DNA of 53,082 nucleotides from a bacterium (GTDB taxonomy: Bacteria > Sysuimicrobiota > Sysuimicrobiia > Sysuimicrobiales > Segetimicrobiaceae): NCBI GenBank assembly GCA_035945995.1, contig DASYZR010000063.1, positions 1 to 53,082 on the forward strand, written 5' to 3'. The stretch's first letter is position 1. The number at the start of each line of letters is the position of its first letter. The translations under genes and the position numbers were made by a program. Below the pieces are notes generated by a model. It saw only the letters and a list, made by a program, of their open reading frames with translations, was not told the DNA's origin and did not search any database. Of the stretch, positions 1-7,603 are shown one piece after another.

Positions 1-1
1 G

Positions 2-184
2 GCCCGGCGCGACGTCGACGGCGGGCCGGGACCCCGTGCCATGGACGCGATGCTGCGCTCGGCCCGCGCGTCGCTCGCGGCCAGCCGGGCGGAGACCCAG
101 GCGGCGCGCGGACGCGCCGCCGAGGCGAGGGCGCGGCGCGAACAGGCCGTCGCCGACACGCTCGAGGATACTAGGCGGCAGTGA
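2..184 (+). CDS. C-terminal end of an unrecognised protein (partial)
   Basis: An open frame enters at the left edge and stops with TGA at 182-184. The visible 60 residues are rich in Ala, Arg and Glu, with heptad-like spacing (segments such as AETQAARGRAAEARARREQA), suggesting a helical or coiled-coil tail. This frame has a more protein-like composition than the other two forward frames over the same bases. An in-frame ATG at 41 exists, so a very small complete gene is possible, but truncation by the window edge is more likely. No function can be assigned. It lies 31 bases upstream of a sugar-binding protein and could be the previous gene of the same operon. Confidence 0.4.
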   Translation, partial: ARRDVDGGPGPRAMDAMLRSARASLAASRAETQAARGRAAEARARREQAVADTLEDTRRQ

Positions 185-215
185 TCCGAACCCGCGGTCA
201 GAGGAGGCTTCGGCC

Positions 216-1508
216 ATGCACAGGATCGTAACGAGAACCTGGCTCGCGCTCGTCGTGGCGGTCGCGTTGGGTGGGGCGGCCGCGGCGCAAAGTCAGCCCG
301 CCGTCACCATCACCTACTGGCAGTACTATTACGAGAGCAAGGTCAAGACCTTGGACGCCCTGATCCCGCAGTTTGAGCGCCAGAACCCCGGCATCCACGT
401 CGTGCAGCAGACGTTCCCCTACGATTCCTACAATCAAAAGGTCGCGAGCGCGGTCCCCGCCGGCCAGGGTCCGGACGTCGTGAACTTGTACTACGGCTGG
501 CTGCCGTTGTACGTGGACAGCGGCTACCTCCAGCCGCTACCGGCCGATGCCTTTCCTACGGCCCAGATCGAGCGCGACTTCGCGCCCATGGTCAAGGCGG
601 CCCAGTTTGACGGGAAGTTCTGGGCGCTGCCCACGGCGGTCCGGACGCTCGCGATATTTTACAACCGCGATCTGTTCCAGCGCGCCGGGATCACGCGGGC
701 ACCGGCGACGTGGGAGGAGTTCACGGCCGACGCGCAGCGCCTGACCGAGCGCGATTCCCGCGGACGCATCACGACCGAGGGATTCGGCATCGCGCCGAAC
801 GGCCAGGATCACAGCCTGCTGCGCGAGGTGCTGTTCCGCCAGTGGGGCGCATCACCGTACAGCGCGGACGGCCGGCGGGTGACGTACAACACCGCGGCGG
901 GGGCCGCGGCGCTGCGGTGGTACACGGACCTCGTCACAAAGGAGAAGGTGGGCGCGGTCGACTTCTTCCCGGGGAGCAACGGCTACCGCGACGCGTTCCT
1001 GGCCGGCCGGGCCGGCATGATCATCGACGGGTCGTTTGCGATCGGCACGGTCCGGTCGGGGGCGAAGTTCAATTGGGGTGTGGCGCTGCTGCCGCGGCGG
1101 ACCGCCGGCGGCACCCCCGGCAATTTCGGATCGTTCTGGGTGCACGGCCTGACGCGCAGGGCCATCGGCCCGCGCCGGGCGGCCGCGGTGGCGTTCCTCA
1201 AGTTCATCACCTCGTCCGAAGTCCAGCGGACCTGGCTGCAGCAGGTCGGTGAGATCCCCGCCGCCAAGGCGCTCGCCGCCGACCCGAAACTGGCGCAGGA
1301 TCCGGTGTACGGCCCGTTCATCGCCAGCCTGCCCTTCGCGCACGCCACGTTCTTCGTCGACGAAACCGCGCAGCGCACCGTCCTCGTCGACGCGGTGAAC
1401 GAAGTCGTGCTCAACCACATGGATCCGAAGGCGGCGTTGGACGCGGCGGCGGGCAAAGAGCAAAAGATCCTGGACGCGTTCTGGGCGAAGCAGGCGAAAC
1501 ACCCGTAG
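216..1508 (+). CDS. Sugar ABC transporter substrate-binding protein (family 1)
   Basis: A 430-residue periplasmic binding protein for a carbohydrate importer of the MalE/UgpB type. The ATG at 216 was chosen because GAGGAGG lies at 201-207 and because the protein then opens with a Sec signal peptide (MHRIVTRT followed by a hydrophobic run ending GGAAAAQS). There is no lipobox Cys, so the mature protein should be soluble. Family hallmarks are the early segment TITYWQYYYESK, FERQNPGIHV, GPDVVNLYYGW and WALPTAVRTLAIFYNRDLF. Length is normal for family 1 binding proteins. It is followed by two permease genes, making a standard importer lacking its ATPase. The ligand cannot be read from the sequence; di- or oligosaccharides or glycerol-3-phosphate-like compounds are typical of the family. 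Confidence 0.9.
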   Translation: MHRIVTRTWLALVVAVALGGAAAAQSQPAVTITYWQYYYESKVKTLDALIPQFERQNPGIHVVQQTFPYDSYNQKVASAVPAGQGPDVVNLYYGWLPLYVDSGYLQPLPADAFPTAQIERDFAPMVKAAQFDGKFWALPTAVRTLAIFYNRDLFQRAGITRAPATWEEFTADAQRLTERDSRGRITTEGFGIAPNGQDHSLLREVLFRQWGASPYSADGRRVTYNTAAGAAALRWYTDLVTKEKVGAVDFFPGSNGYRDAFLAGRAGMIIDGSFAIGTVRSGAKFNWGVALLPRRTAGGTPGNFGSFWVHGLTRRAIGPRRAAAVAFLKFITSSEVQRTWLQQVGEIPAAKALAADPKLAQDPVYGPFIASLPFAHATFFVDETAQRTVLVDAVNEVVLNHMDPKAALDAAAGKEQKILDAFWAKQAKHP

Positions 1509-1606
1509 GGCCCGCGACGGCCGCGCGCGGACGCGGCGGGGGGCACGCCCTCCGCCGCCGCGGCAGGCGCCTCGGCCTCGGCGCGCGCCGGGCGGTCTGG
1601 GCGTAC

Positions 1607-2455
1607 GTGTTCTTGGCCGTGCCGATGGTGTTCTTTCTCGCGATCCGGATCGCGCCGGCCGCGACCGCGCTCAACATCAGCCTGCATCACTGGAACATCG
1701 TCTCGACCGAGCGGCCGTTTGTCGGCGACGCCAACTTCCGGGAGATCTGGGCCGACCCGCTGTTTGGGAAGGCGATCTGGAACACCGTGCGCTACGCGGC
1801 GGTCGGGGTCCCCGCGCAGCTCGTGCTGGGGCTCGCGGCCGCGCTGCTGATCCGCCGGATCGTGCGGTTCCGCGCCTTCTTCCGGGCGCTGTACTTCGTC
1901 CCCTTCGTCACGCCGGTCGTGGCGGCCGCGTGGGTGTGGCAGTGGATGTACTCTCCGCAGTTCGGACCGCTCGGACATCTCCTCGACGCCGTGGGGCTCG
2001 CGGTGCCGGACCTGCTGCGCACGCCGTCCCTCGCGCTCTACGCGGTGGCGGCGATGGTGGTCTGGGAGTACCTCGGGTTTCAGGTCGTGCTCTTCCTCGC
2101 CGGCCTCGAGGCGATCCCGCGCACCTATTACGAAGCCGCGGCCGTCGACGGGGCCGGCGGCTGGCGGCTCTTCCGGAGCATCACCGTGCCCCTCCTCAAC
2201 CCGACGCTCGTCTTTTCGGCGGTGTACGGAACCATCGTCTACCTGCAGCTCTTCACACAGGTGCTGAACATGACGTTCAACGACCCGGGCGGACCGCTCG
2301 GGAGCACCGAGACCGTCGTGCTCTACGTGTACACGCTCGGCTTCCAGCGGTTTCAGATGGGACAGGCCGCGGCCGCGACCGTCGTGCTGTTCGGAGTCAT
2401 CATGGCCATCTCCATCGTGCAGCTCACGGTCCTCACGCGGCCGGTGGAATACTGA
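1607..2455 (+). CDS. Sugar ABC transporter permease (MalF/UgpA-like)
   Basis: Inner-membrane subunit of the carbohydrate importer, about 282 residues with six predicted membrane segments. The cytoplasmic EAA loop that contacts the ATPase is visible as YYEAAAVDGAGGWRLFRSIT, followed by VPLLNP. The start is uncertain. GTG at 1607 opens directly into the first membrane helix, but the same frame stays open upstream to the end of the preceding gene with a basic, Arg/Gly-rich stretch typical of a permease N-terminus. No standard start codon with a Shine-Dalgarno site is seen there. It ends in a TGATG overlap with the next permease, implying translational coupling. Confidence 0.88.
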   Translation: MFLAVPMVFFLAIRIAPAATALNISLHHWNIVSTERPFVGDANFREIWADPLFGKAIWNTVRYAAVGVPAQLVLGLAAALLIRRIVRFRAFFRALYFVPFVTPVVAAAWVWQWMYSPQFGPLGHLLDAVGLAVPDLLRTPSLALYAVAAMVVWEYLGFQVVLFLAGLEAIPRTYYEAAAVDGAGGWRLFRSITVPLLNPTLVFSAVYGTIVYLQLFTQVLNMTFNDPGGPLGSTETVVLYVYTLGFQRFQMGQAAAATVVLFGVIMAISIVQLTVLTRPVEY

Positions 2456-3276
2456 TGGCCGCCCGGTCTCACGCGGAGCGGGCGGGGGCTTATCTCGCGC
2501 TGGCGGCGGGCGGCGTGCTCGTCGTGTTTCCGTTCGCGTGGATGATCGCGACGGCGCTCAAGGGCCCGCGCGAAATCTTCGAACTGCACTTCTGGCCGCA
2601 CGCACCGACGCTCGACAACGTCCGGCAGGTGCTGCTCGCGACGCAATTCCCGCGGTGGTTCGGCAACAGCCTGGCCGTGGCCGCGGCAACGACGGCCAGC
2701 GTGGCGTTCTTCGACTCGCTCGTCGGGTACACGCTCGCGAAGCTGCGCTTTCCCGGCCGGACGGTGGTCTTCACCGTGATCCTGAGCACGCTGATGATCC
2801 CGACCGAGATGCTCGTAATCCCCTGGTACACGATGAGCGCCCGGTTCGGCTGGATCGACACGTACTGGGGGATCATGTTCCCCGGACTGATGAGCGCGTT
2901 CGGGGTGTTCCTGATGCGCCAGTTCATGGGTGGGATCCCCGACGAACTGCTGGACGCGGCGCGGATGGATGGACTCTCGGAATTCGGCCTGTTCACCCAC
3001 ATCGCGCTCCCGCTGGTCCGTCCGGCGCTCGCGGCGTTGTGCATCTTCACGTTCCTCGGCAACTGGAACGCGTTCCTCTGGCCGCTCATCGTGATCCAGA
3101 CGCCGGCGATGCGGACGCTTCCGGTGGGCATCGCGCTGTTCAGCGGCGAGGCCGGCTCGCACTGGCACCTCATCATGGCCGCTTCCGCCCTGGCCGTCCT
3201 GCCGGTGCTGGCCGTGTTCGTGCTGCTGCAGCGGCATATCATCGAAGGCGTCGTGCTCACAGGGCTGCGCGGGTGA
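2455..3276 (+). CDS. Sugar ABC transporter permease (MalG/UgpE-like)
   Basis: Second inner-membrane subunit of the importer, 273 residues. The ATG overlaps the stop of the preceding permease (TGATG), which fixes the start. MalG-type features are the N-terminal helix followed by FPFAWMIATALKGPREIF, a long periplasmic loop, the AKLRFPG segment and the EAA loop DAARMDGLSEFGLFTHIALP, with a C-terminal LLQRHIIEGVVLTGLRG that is standard for this subfamily. With the preceding two genes it completes the membrane part of one sugar importer. The amidohydrolase that follows starts inside its stop codon region, so all four are probably one transcript. Confidence 0.92.
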   Translation: MAARSHAERAGAYLALAAGGVLVVFPFAWMIATALKGPREIFELHFWPHAPTLDNVRQVLLATQFPRWFGNSLAVAAATTASVAFFDSLVGYTLAKLRFPGRTVVFTVILSTLMIPTEMLVIPWYTMSARFGWIDTYWGIMFPGLMSAFGVFLMRQFMGGIPDELLDAARMDGLSEFGLFTHIALPLVRPALAALCIFTFLGNWNAFLWPLIVIQTPAMRTLPVGIALFSGEAGSHWHLIMAASALAVLPVLAVFVLLQRHIIEGVVLTGLRG

Positions 3277-4268
3277 GCGGACCCACCGCCTCGAACACAC
3301 CGCCGATGACGCTGCCGGTCCCGGTGCTCGACTGCCACGCCCACTTCCCCGTCCGCGGCGGAGGCGATCCGGCGCGGGACGCCTACGTCGCGCGGCACGG
3401 CGAAAGCAAGTGGGAAGCGGTGTCCGCGTGGCTGCGCGCCGACCAGCGCGGCTGGCGGCGCGCCTGGGGGTTTCCGGACCCCGAGGCGCCGGGCACGGAC
3501 GAAGAGATGGCCGGGCGCTGGGCCGGCGAGGTCGCGCGCCACGGACTCGTGCGGATCGTGTTCGTGACCGGCGGCGGCAACGAGCGGTTGGCGAAGGTCG
3601 TCGCGGGCCACCCCGATCGCTTCGTCGGTTTCGCCCATCACGATCCGTTCCATCCGGAGGCCCCCGCGGAACTCGAGCGGGCGGTGCGGACGCTCGGTCT
3701 GCGCGGCTACAAACTCATCGCGCCGCTCCTGTCCGGACGCCTCGACGACGAGCGGCTCTACCCGGTGTGGGACGCGGCCGAGCGCCTCGGCATTCCCGTG
3801 CTCATCCATTTCGGGCCCCTGCGCTACCAGGGCATCGTATCGCACCCCAATATCAGCCCGCTCGTTCTTCAAGATGTGGCGCGTGCCTTCCCGGGGATTC
3901 CGTTCATCGTGCCGCATTTCGGCTGCGGCTATCCGCGGGAGCTGTTGCACCTGGCGTGGGTATGCGGCAACGTCCACGTCGACACGTCCGGCTCCAATGA
4001 ATGGATGCGGTGGATGCCCTACCCGCTCACCCTGGAAGGCCTGTTCCGGACGTTTCGGGAGACCGTGGGCGCCGGGCGGATCCTGTTCGGCACGGACTCC
4101 TCGTGGTTCCCTCGGGGATTCGCGGTCCGCTACCTCGAGGACCAGTTCCGCGCCTGTTGGGCCGCCGGCTGTGGCGAGGCGGAGATGGAGGCGATCTTCG
4201 CCGGCAACGCGGCCCGGCTGCTGCGCATCGCGCTTCCCGACCGCGGGGAGCCGCGGGTAGGGTTATGA
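3273..4268 (+). CDS. Metal-dependent amidohydrolase (amidohydrolase 2 / TIM-barrel family)
   Basis: A 331-residue TIM-barrel hydrolase or decarboxylase of the amidohydrolase-2 family (the group of ACMSD and 2-pyrone-4,6-dicarboxylate lactonase). Visible metal and active-site elements are the N-terminal HxH in DCHAHFP, Lys in GYKLIAPL, His in PVLIHFGPLR, His in FIVPHFGCGYPRE and the late Asp in ILFGTDSSWFPR. GTG at 3273 overlaps the permease stop as GTGA and suggests coupling; ATG at 3306, just before the conserved core, is an alternative. Linkage to a sugar importer suggests action on an imported sugar acid or lactone, but that is inference. It converges with, and overlaps by six bases, the GGDEF gene on the other strand. 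Confidence 0.85.
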   Translation: MSGPTASNTPPMTLPVPVLDCHAHFPVRGGGDPARDAYVARHGESKWEAVSAWLRADQRGWRRAWGFPDPEAPGTDEEMAGRWAGEVARHGLVRIVFVTGGGNERLAKVVAGHPDRFVGFAHHDPFHPEAPAELERAVRTLGLRGYKLIAPLLSGRLDDERLYPVWDAAERLGIPVLIHFGPLRYQGIVSHPNISPLVLQDVARAFPGIPFIVPHFGCGYPRELLHLAWVCGNVHVDTSGSNEWMRWMPYPLTLEGLFRTFRETVGAGRILFGTDSSWFPRGFAVRYLEDQFRACWAAGCGEAEMEAIFAGNAARLLRIALPDRGEPRVGL

Positions 4269-5300
4269 CCGTTCCGGGCGTGTGTCGGTCAGCCGTCCGT
4301 GGTCTTGCTTCATCCGATAGAGACGCGCGTCGGCGGCCCGCAGCAGGTCGTCGGCCGTCATGCCGTCGACCGGCCACGTCGCCGCGCCCCACGAAAACCC
4401 CAGCGGAATCGGCGTCGCGTGTTGACCGGCGACGCACACGTCCGCGAGCCGTCTGAGCGCGATCTCGGCGTCGGCCTCCCCGGTTTCCGGGAACAACAGC
4501 ACAAACTCATCGCCGCCGTGCCGGGCGAGAAAGTCGATCGACCGCAGCGGTCCGCGGAGCGCCCGGGCCGCCGCGACCAGATGGGCGTCGCCGGCGGCGT
4601 GGCCGTGTGTGTCGTTGATGGCCTTGAGCCCGTCGAGATCGACCAACGCCAGGGTCAGCGGGCGCTGCGTCCGTGCGCAGCGCGCGATTTCGTGGCCGAG
4701 ACGCTCCATGCAGGCACGCCGGTTGGCGAGCCCGGTCAGGCTGTCCGTCGCCGCCGCGACCCGCAGCGCCTCATGTACCTGGCTGAGCTCGACGGCGCCG
4801 GCGATGTAGCGCGCCACCACGGTGAGCAACTGCAGGTCCGGGAGCGCGAAGGCGTCCACGTCCGGCCGGTAGGCGCTCAGCACGCCGAGCGGATGGCCGC
4901 GCGACACGAGCGGCGCGTAGATCCCGGAGCGCACCCCCGGATCCTTTCGCCTGATCCGGGGATCGGCGTGCAGGTCGGGAATCAGCACCGCCGACCGTGT
5001 CTCGAGCACTTCCCAGACCAGCCCTTCACCCCGCTTGAAGGTGAGGCCGGACAGGCCGTGGCGCAGACCCGAGCCCGCCTTGACGATCAATTCCTCCTCG
5101 TCGCCGCGGCGCTCCAGCAGCGCGACGGCGGACGACTCGAACCCGAGCGAAACCCGCATGGCCTCGATGATGTGGTCGAGCAGGGCCGGCAGTTCCAGCA
5201 CGGCGGCCAGCTCCGTCGCGAGACCGGCGAGAAACGCGAGCAGATTATCGGAACCGGCGTCCCCCGACGGCGCGGTGCGGGGGGGCCGACTCCCCTCCAT
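4263..5300 (-). CDS. GAF-GGDEF diguanylate cyclase
   Basis: A 345-residue soluble enzyme predicted to make cyclic di-GMP from two GTP. Residues about 18-170 form a GAF sensor domain; residues about 185-340 form the GGDEF domain with an intact GGDEF signature at 262-266. RSID at 253-256 sits exactly five residues before it, the position of the RxxD allosteric inhibitory site, so product inhibition is expected. SLTGLANRRA marks the domain start and FSWGAATWP the end. ATG at 5300 is chosen because upstream sequence in the same frame is Pro/Arg-rich and unlike a GAF N-terminus. No membrane segment or receiver domain is seen, so the signal is probably a small cytoplasmic ligand or redox cue bound by GAF. 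Confidence 0.93.
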   Translation of the reverse strand: MEGSRPPRTAPSGDAGSDNLLAFLAGLATELAAVLELPALLDHIIEAMRVSLGFESSAVALLERRGDEEELIVKAGSGLRHGLSGLTFKRGEGLVWEVLETRSAVLIPDLHADPRIRRKDPGVRSGIYAPLVSRGHPLGVLSAYRPDVDAFALPDLQLLTVVARYIAGAVELSQVHEALRVAAATDSLTGLANRRACMERLGHEIARCARTQRPLTLALVDLDGLKAINDTHGHAAGDAHLVAAARALRGPLRSIDFLARHGGDEFVLLFPETGEADAEIALRRLADVCVAGQHATPIPLGFSWGAATWPVDGMTADDLLRAADARLYRMKQDHGRLTDTRPERS

Positions 5301-5451
5301 TGACGTCTCCGTCACCTCCGGCGGCACGGGTCGACGAGTTGATAGAAGGCAAGAGTTCGAGACCCGCGGCCAGCATATCAAATTCGGGGGGGGGCGGGAA
5401 TGGAACCCCGGCCGGAGTCCCCGCGCCGGCGCCACCCGGCCCCGGAGGTGG

Positions 5452-5865
5452 TCAACGCGCGGCGCGGGCGTCGATGCTGAGCGGCCCGGCGCCGAAGTAG
5501 GCGATCAGCAAGGCGGCGCCGATTCGCGAGAGGTTCGCCATGAAGAACCCTTCCTGCAGCTGCGCCGCCATCGGATCCCGAATGGCCCAGAAGTTGTGCA
5601 TGAACCCCGTCACGGGCACGAGGAACAACACGAGGAGCCACGCGCCGAGCTTGGCCCGATAGCCGAGCACGACGCTCAGCCCGCCCGCCATCCCGATCAG
5701 CCCGGCCAACGGGACCAGGACGTTCGGAACGGGCACGTGTTGCTGCGCCGCCCACGCGACGCCCTGCGGCGTGAAGTCGAGCGGCGCAAACCACACGAAC
5801 ACCGCCGCAAACGCCGCGCGGCCCACCGGAACCAGGTAGCGCGTCCACGCGACGCTGGTGTCCAT
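5452..5865 (-). CDS. DoxX-family membrane protein
   Basis: A 137-residue integral membrane protein with four predicted helices, as in the DoxX family. Visible segments are the N-terminal FAAVFVWFAPLDFTPQG, LAGLIGMAGGLSVVLGYRAKLGAWLLVLFLVPVT, the conserved FMHNFWAI, then a last helix IGAALLIAYFGAGP. ATG at 5865 follows a purine-rich GGCGGGGAG stretch on the minus strand. It lies 10 bases after the stop of a YCII protein and is the last gene of a three-gene leftward operon. Its exact role is not known. DoxX proteins are linked to redox or oxidative stress functions in other bacteria, and the promoter context suggests control by the nearby ECF sigma factor. Confidence 0.85.
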   Translation of the reverse strand: MDTSVAWTRYLVPVGRAAFAAVFVWFAPLDFTPQGVAWAAQQHVPVPNVLVPLAGLIGMAGGLSVVLGYRAKLGAWLLVLFLVPVTGFMHNFWAIRDPMAAQLQEGFFMANLSRIGAALLIAYFGAGPLSIDARAAR

Positions 5866-5875
5866 CTCCCCGCCC

Positions 5876-6232
5876 CTAGTGCGCCGGCAGGCCGGGGATC
5901 TCCATGATCGGTCGGATTTCCACGGTCCCCAGGCGGGCGCCCGGCAGCCGGCCCGCGATCTCGATCGCCTCGTCAAGGTCCGGAACGTCAACGATGAAGT
6001 AGCCGCCGAGCTGCTCGCGCGTCTCCGCGAACGGGCCGTCGGTCACGAGCCGCCGGCCGTCGCGCACCCGGACGCTGGTCGCCGTTGCCACGGGATGGAG
6101 CGGCGCGGCGACGAGATACCGCCCGGTCGACCTGATGTCGTTCGCGAGCTGCGCGGAGTCCCGATAACATTGCTCCCGCTCGGCCTCATCCGAGGCCTGC
6201 TCGTCACCGTACACCAACAGCATGTACTTCAT
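5876..6232 (-). CDS. YCII-related (DGPF-domain) protein
   Basis: A 118-residue protein of the YCII/DGPF family, dimeric alpha+beta ferredoxin-like proteins of unclear biochemical role. It begins MKYMLLVYGDE, the usual family opening. It carries the diagnostic DGPF motif in LVTDGPFAETREQLGGYFIVDV, followed by DLDEAIEIAGRLPGA and VEIRPI. Its ATG overlaps the TGA of the upstream YCII gene by four bases (6229-6232), indicating translational coupling. DGPF proteins are the classic genomic partners of ECF42-type sigma factors, and one of those is encoded about 1.7 kb away on the other strand. Together with its upstream paralogue and DoxX it forms the leftward arm of that regulon. Confidence 0.9.
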   Translation of the reverse strand: MKYMLLVYGDEQASDEAEREQCYRDSAQLANDIRSTGRYLVAAPLHPVATATSVRVRDGRRLVTDGPFAETREQLGGYFIVDVPDLDEAIEIAGRLPGARLGTVEIRPIMEIPGLPAH

Positions 6233-6657
6233 TTCTGCTCCTTCCGCTGCCGGACGTGCTCCCCAATCTCGGGGTACTTGGCCGCCACCTTCTGAACGTC
6301 GTCGGGGAACTCGGAGAGCTCGAACACCTGGCGGACCTCAATCGTGCAGTCGTCCCCGGGACACCGCGACGCCCACGCGACGGCTTCGGCCTTTGACGGC
6401 ACGTCGATCATCCAGTACCCGCCGAGCGCCTCGCGGGTCTCGATGAACGGTCCGTCCGTCACCATGTGTTTCCCGCCGGCGAATACGACCCGGGCGCCCG
6501 TCGACTGCGGGTGAAGTCCGTCGAGCGCGAGCAGCACACCCGCCTTGCGGAGCGATTCGTTGTACTTCATCATCGCATCGACCGCTTCCGCGCTCGGCGC
6601 CGCGTCCGGCGCCGCCTTCTCGTACCCTTTGGGGATCATCAGCAGCATGAATCGCAT
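6229..6657 (-). CDS. YCII-related (DGPF-domain) protein, longer paralogue
   Basis: A second YCII/DGPF protein of about 142 residues with the motif MVTDGPFIETREALGGYWMIDV. Three consecutive ATG codons lie at 6663, 6660 and 6657. A GGAGGG Shine-Dalgarno site on the minus strand ends right before the first, so the third (MRFMLLMIPKG) has the best spacing and is taken as the start. The C-terminus has an extra charged helix (FPDDVQKVAAKYPEIGEHVRQRKEQK) not present in the downstream paralogue. It is the first gene of the leftward operon, and an ECF42-type promoter-like pair TGTCGA-N16-CGACTA sits about 32 bases upstream. The biochemical function is unknown. Confidence 0.88.
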   Translation of the reverse strand: MRFMLLMIPKGYEKAAPDAAPSAEAVDAMMKYNESLRKAGVLLALDGLHPQSTGARVVFAGGKHMVTDGPFIETREALGGYWMIDVPSKAEAVAWASRCPGDDCTIEVRQVFELSEFPDDVQKVAAKYPEIGEHVRQRKEQK

Positions 6658-6694
6658 CATCATCCCTCCGGTTAAGGTTTCTCTCTCACTAGAC

Positions 6695-6722
6695 TAGTCG
6701 AACGGTACCGTCGAAATCGACA
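6695..6722 (-). promoter_or_regulatory. Putative ECF42-type promoter for the leftward YCII-YCII-DoxX operon
   Basis: Read on the minus strand: TGTCGA (6722-6717), a 16-base spacer, then CGACTA (6700-6695), about 32 bases before the first ATG. The same -35 and -10 elements with the same 16-base spacer occur before the rightward YCII gene at 7541-7568. They match the TGTCGA / CGA(T or C) pattern that I recall for ECF42-group sigma factors. Two matched sites facing both arms of a sigma/DGPF locus make this more convincing than either alone. The transcription start has not been determined. Confidence 0.72.
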
Positions 6723-6799
6723 CGCCGGCATGCGACGCGGCGGCCCTCGCGGAGGCGGCGGGGCGCTTGTCCGCCGCACGGTGTCCGGGTACAGTGGCG

Positions 6800-7507
6800 A
6801 TGATGACGCCCGACGCCGGCGGGACGCACGCGTTCGAGCGCCTCACGCTCGGCTCCGCGGGAATCCCGGTATCCACGCTGTGGACACCGGCCGACCGGCC
6901 CATCGCGGTGGCCGCGATCGCGCACGGGGCGGGCGCGGGCATGCAGCATCCGTTCATGACCGGGCTGGCCGACGGGTTCGCGGCCGGCGGCATCTCCGTC
7001 CTGCGCTTCAACTTCCCGTACATGGACGCGCGCCGGCGGATGCCCGATCGTCCCCCGGCGCTCCTGGCGACGTGGGACGCCATCGTGCCCGAAGTGCTGC
7101 GCCGCGCAGGCGGACTGCCGGTCGTGATCGGCGGAAAATCCCTGGGGGGACGGATCGCGTCGATGCTGGCGGCGGCCCAGGGTCGAGACTGTCCGGCGGC
7201 GGCTCTGGTCTTCTTCGGCTATCCGCTTCACGCGCCGGGGAAGATGGATCGTCTCCGCGACGCCCATCTGGCTCAGGTTCGCGTCCCGATGGTCTTCCTC
7301 CAGGGCGGGAACGACGCGTTGGCGAGACTCGACCTGATCGAGGCGGTGGTCGCGCGACTGCACCCCCTGGCCCGTCTGCACGTCGTTCCCGGCGGCGATC
7401 ATGCGTTTCACCGGCGGGGAGCACGCGGTTCCGATCAAGGCACCGCGCGAGAATTGGCCCAGATCGCCACCGGGTACCTCCGCGACCTCATCACCGCCAC
7501 GTCGTAG
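6800..7507 (+). CDS. Alpha/beta-hydrolase (COG3571 / TEX30-KANL3-like)
   Basis: A 235-residue predicted serine hydrolase of the small alpha/beta-fold group related to dienelactone hydrolase. Visible elements: the strand AIAHGAGAGMQHPFM forming the oxyanion region, the nucleophile elbow IGGKSLGGRIAS (Ser in GxSxG), VFFGYPLHAPGK, the acid region FLQGGNDALA and the catalytic His in VPGGDHAFHRR. ATG codons at 6800 and 6803 are both possible and neither has a strong Shine-Dalgarno site. The gene stands between the two ECF42-type promoter sites and reads toward the second, so it may be an independent transcription unit. The substrate is unknown. Confidence 0.82.
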   Translation: MMTPDAGGTHAFERLTLGSAGIPVSTLWTPADRPIAVAAIAHGAGAGMQHPFMTGLADGFAAGGISVLRFNFPYMDARRRMPDRPPALLATWDAIVPEVLRRAGGLPVVIGGKSLGGRIASMLAAAQGRDCPAAALVFFGYPLHAPGKMDRLRDAHLAQVRVPMVFLQGGNDALARLDLIEAVVARLHPLARLHVVPGGDHAFHRRGARGSDQGTARELAQIATGYLRDLITATS

Positions 7508-7540
7508 GGTGACGTTTCCTCCTGCCCGGCGCCCCCCCGT

Positions 7541-7568
7541 TGTCGATTTTTGCCCGCTCAGCCGATTA
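7541..7568 (+). promoter_or_regulatory. Putative ECF42-type promoter for the rightward YCII-sigma operon
   Basis: TGTCGA at 7541-7546, a 16-base spacer, and CGATTA at 7563-7568, ending about 35 bases before the ATG of the YCII gene. This mirrors the element at 6695-6722 in hexamers, spacer length and distance to the start codon. Since the operon includes the sigma factor gene, it implies positive autoregulation. Confidence 0.72.
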
Positions 7569-7603
7569 CTTCATGGGCGTATCCGCCACGCGTGAGGGGG
7601 GCT

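Noticed and set aside
36-215. A 60-codon N-terminal extension of the first sugar-binding protein
   Set aside because: It would bury a clear Sec signal peptide inside the protein and ignore the GAGGAGG site at 201-207; the region is better read as the tail of the preceding gene in another frame.
4263-4268. Convergent overlap between the amidohydrolase and GGDEF genes considered as an error in gene ends
   Set aside because: Both stop codons are unambiguous and both proteins reach their usual C-termini; short tail-to-tail overlaps are ordinary.
5386-5395. A run of G bases upstream of the GGDEF gene considered as a phase-variable tract
   Set aside because: It is a short non-coding tract, is interrupted within a few bases, and no promoter spacing effect could be shown.
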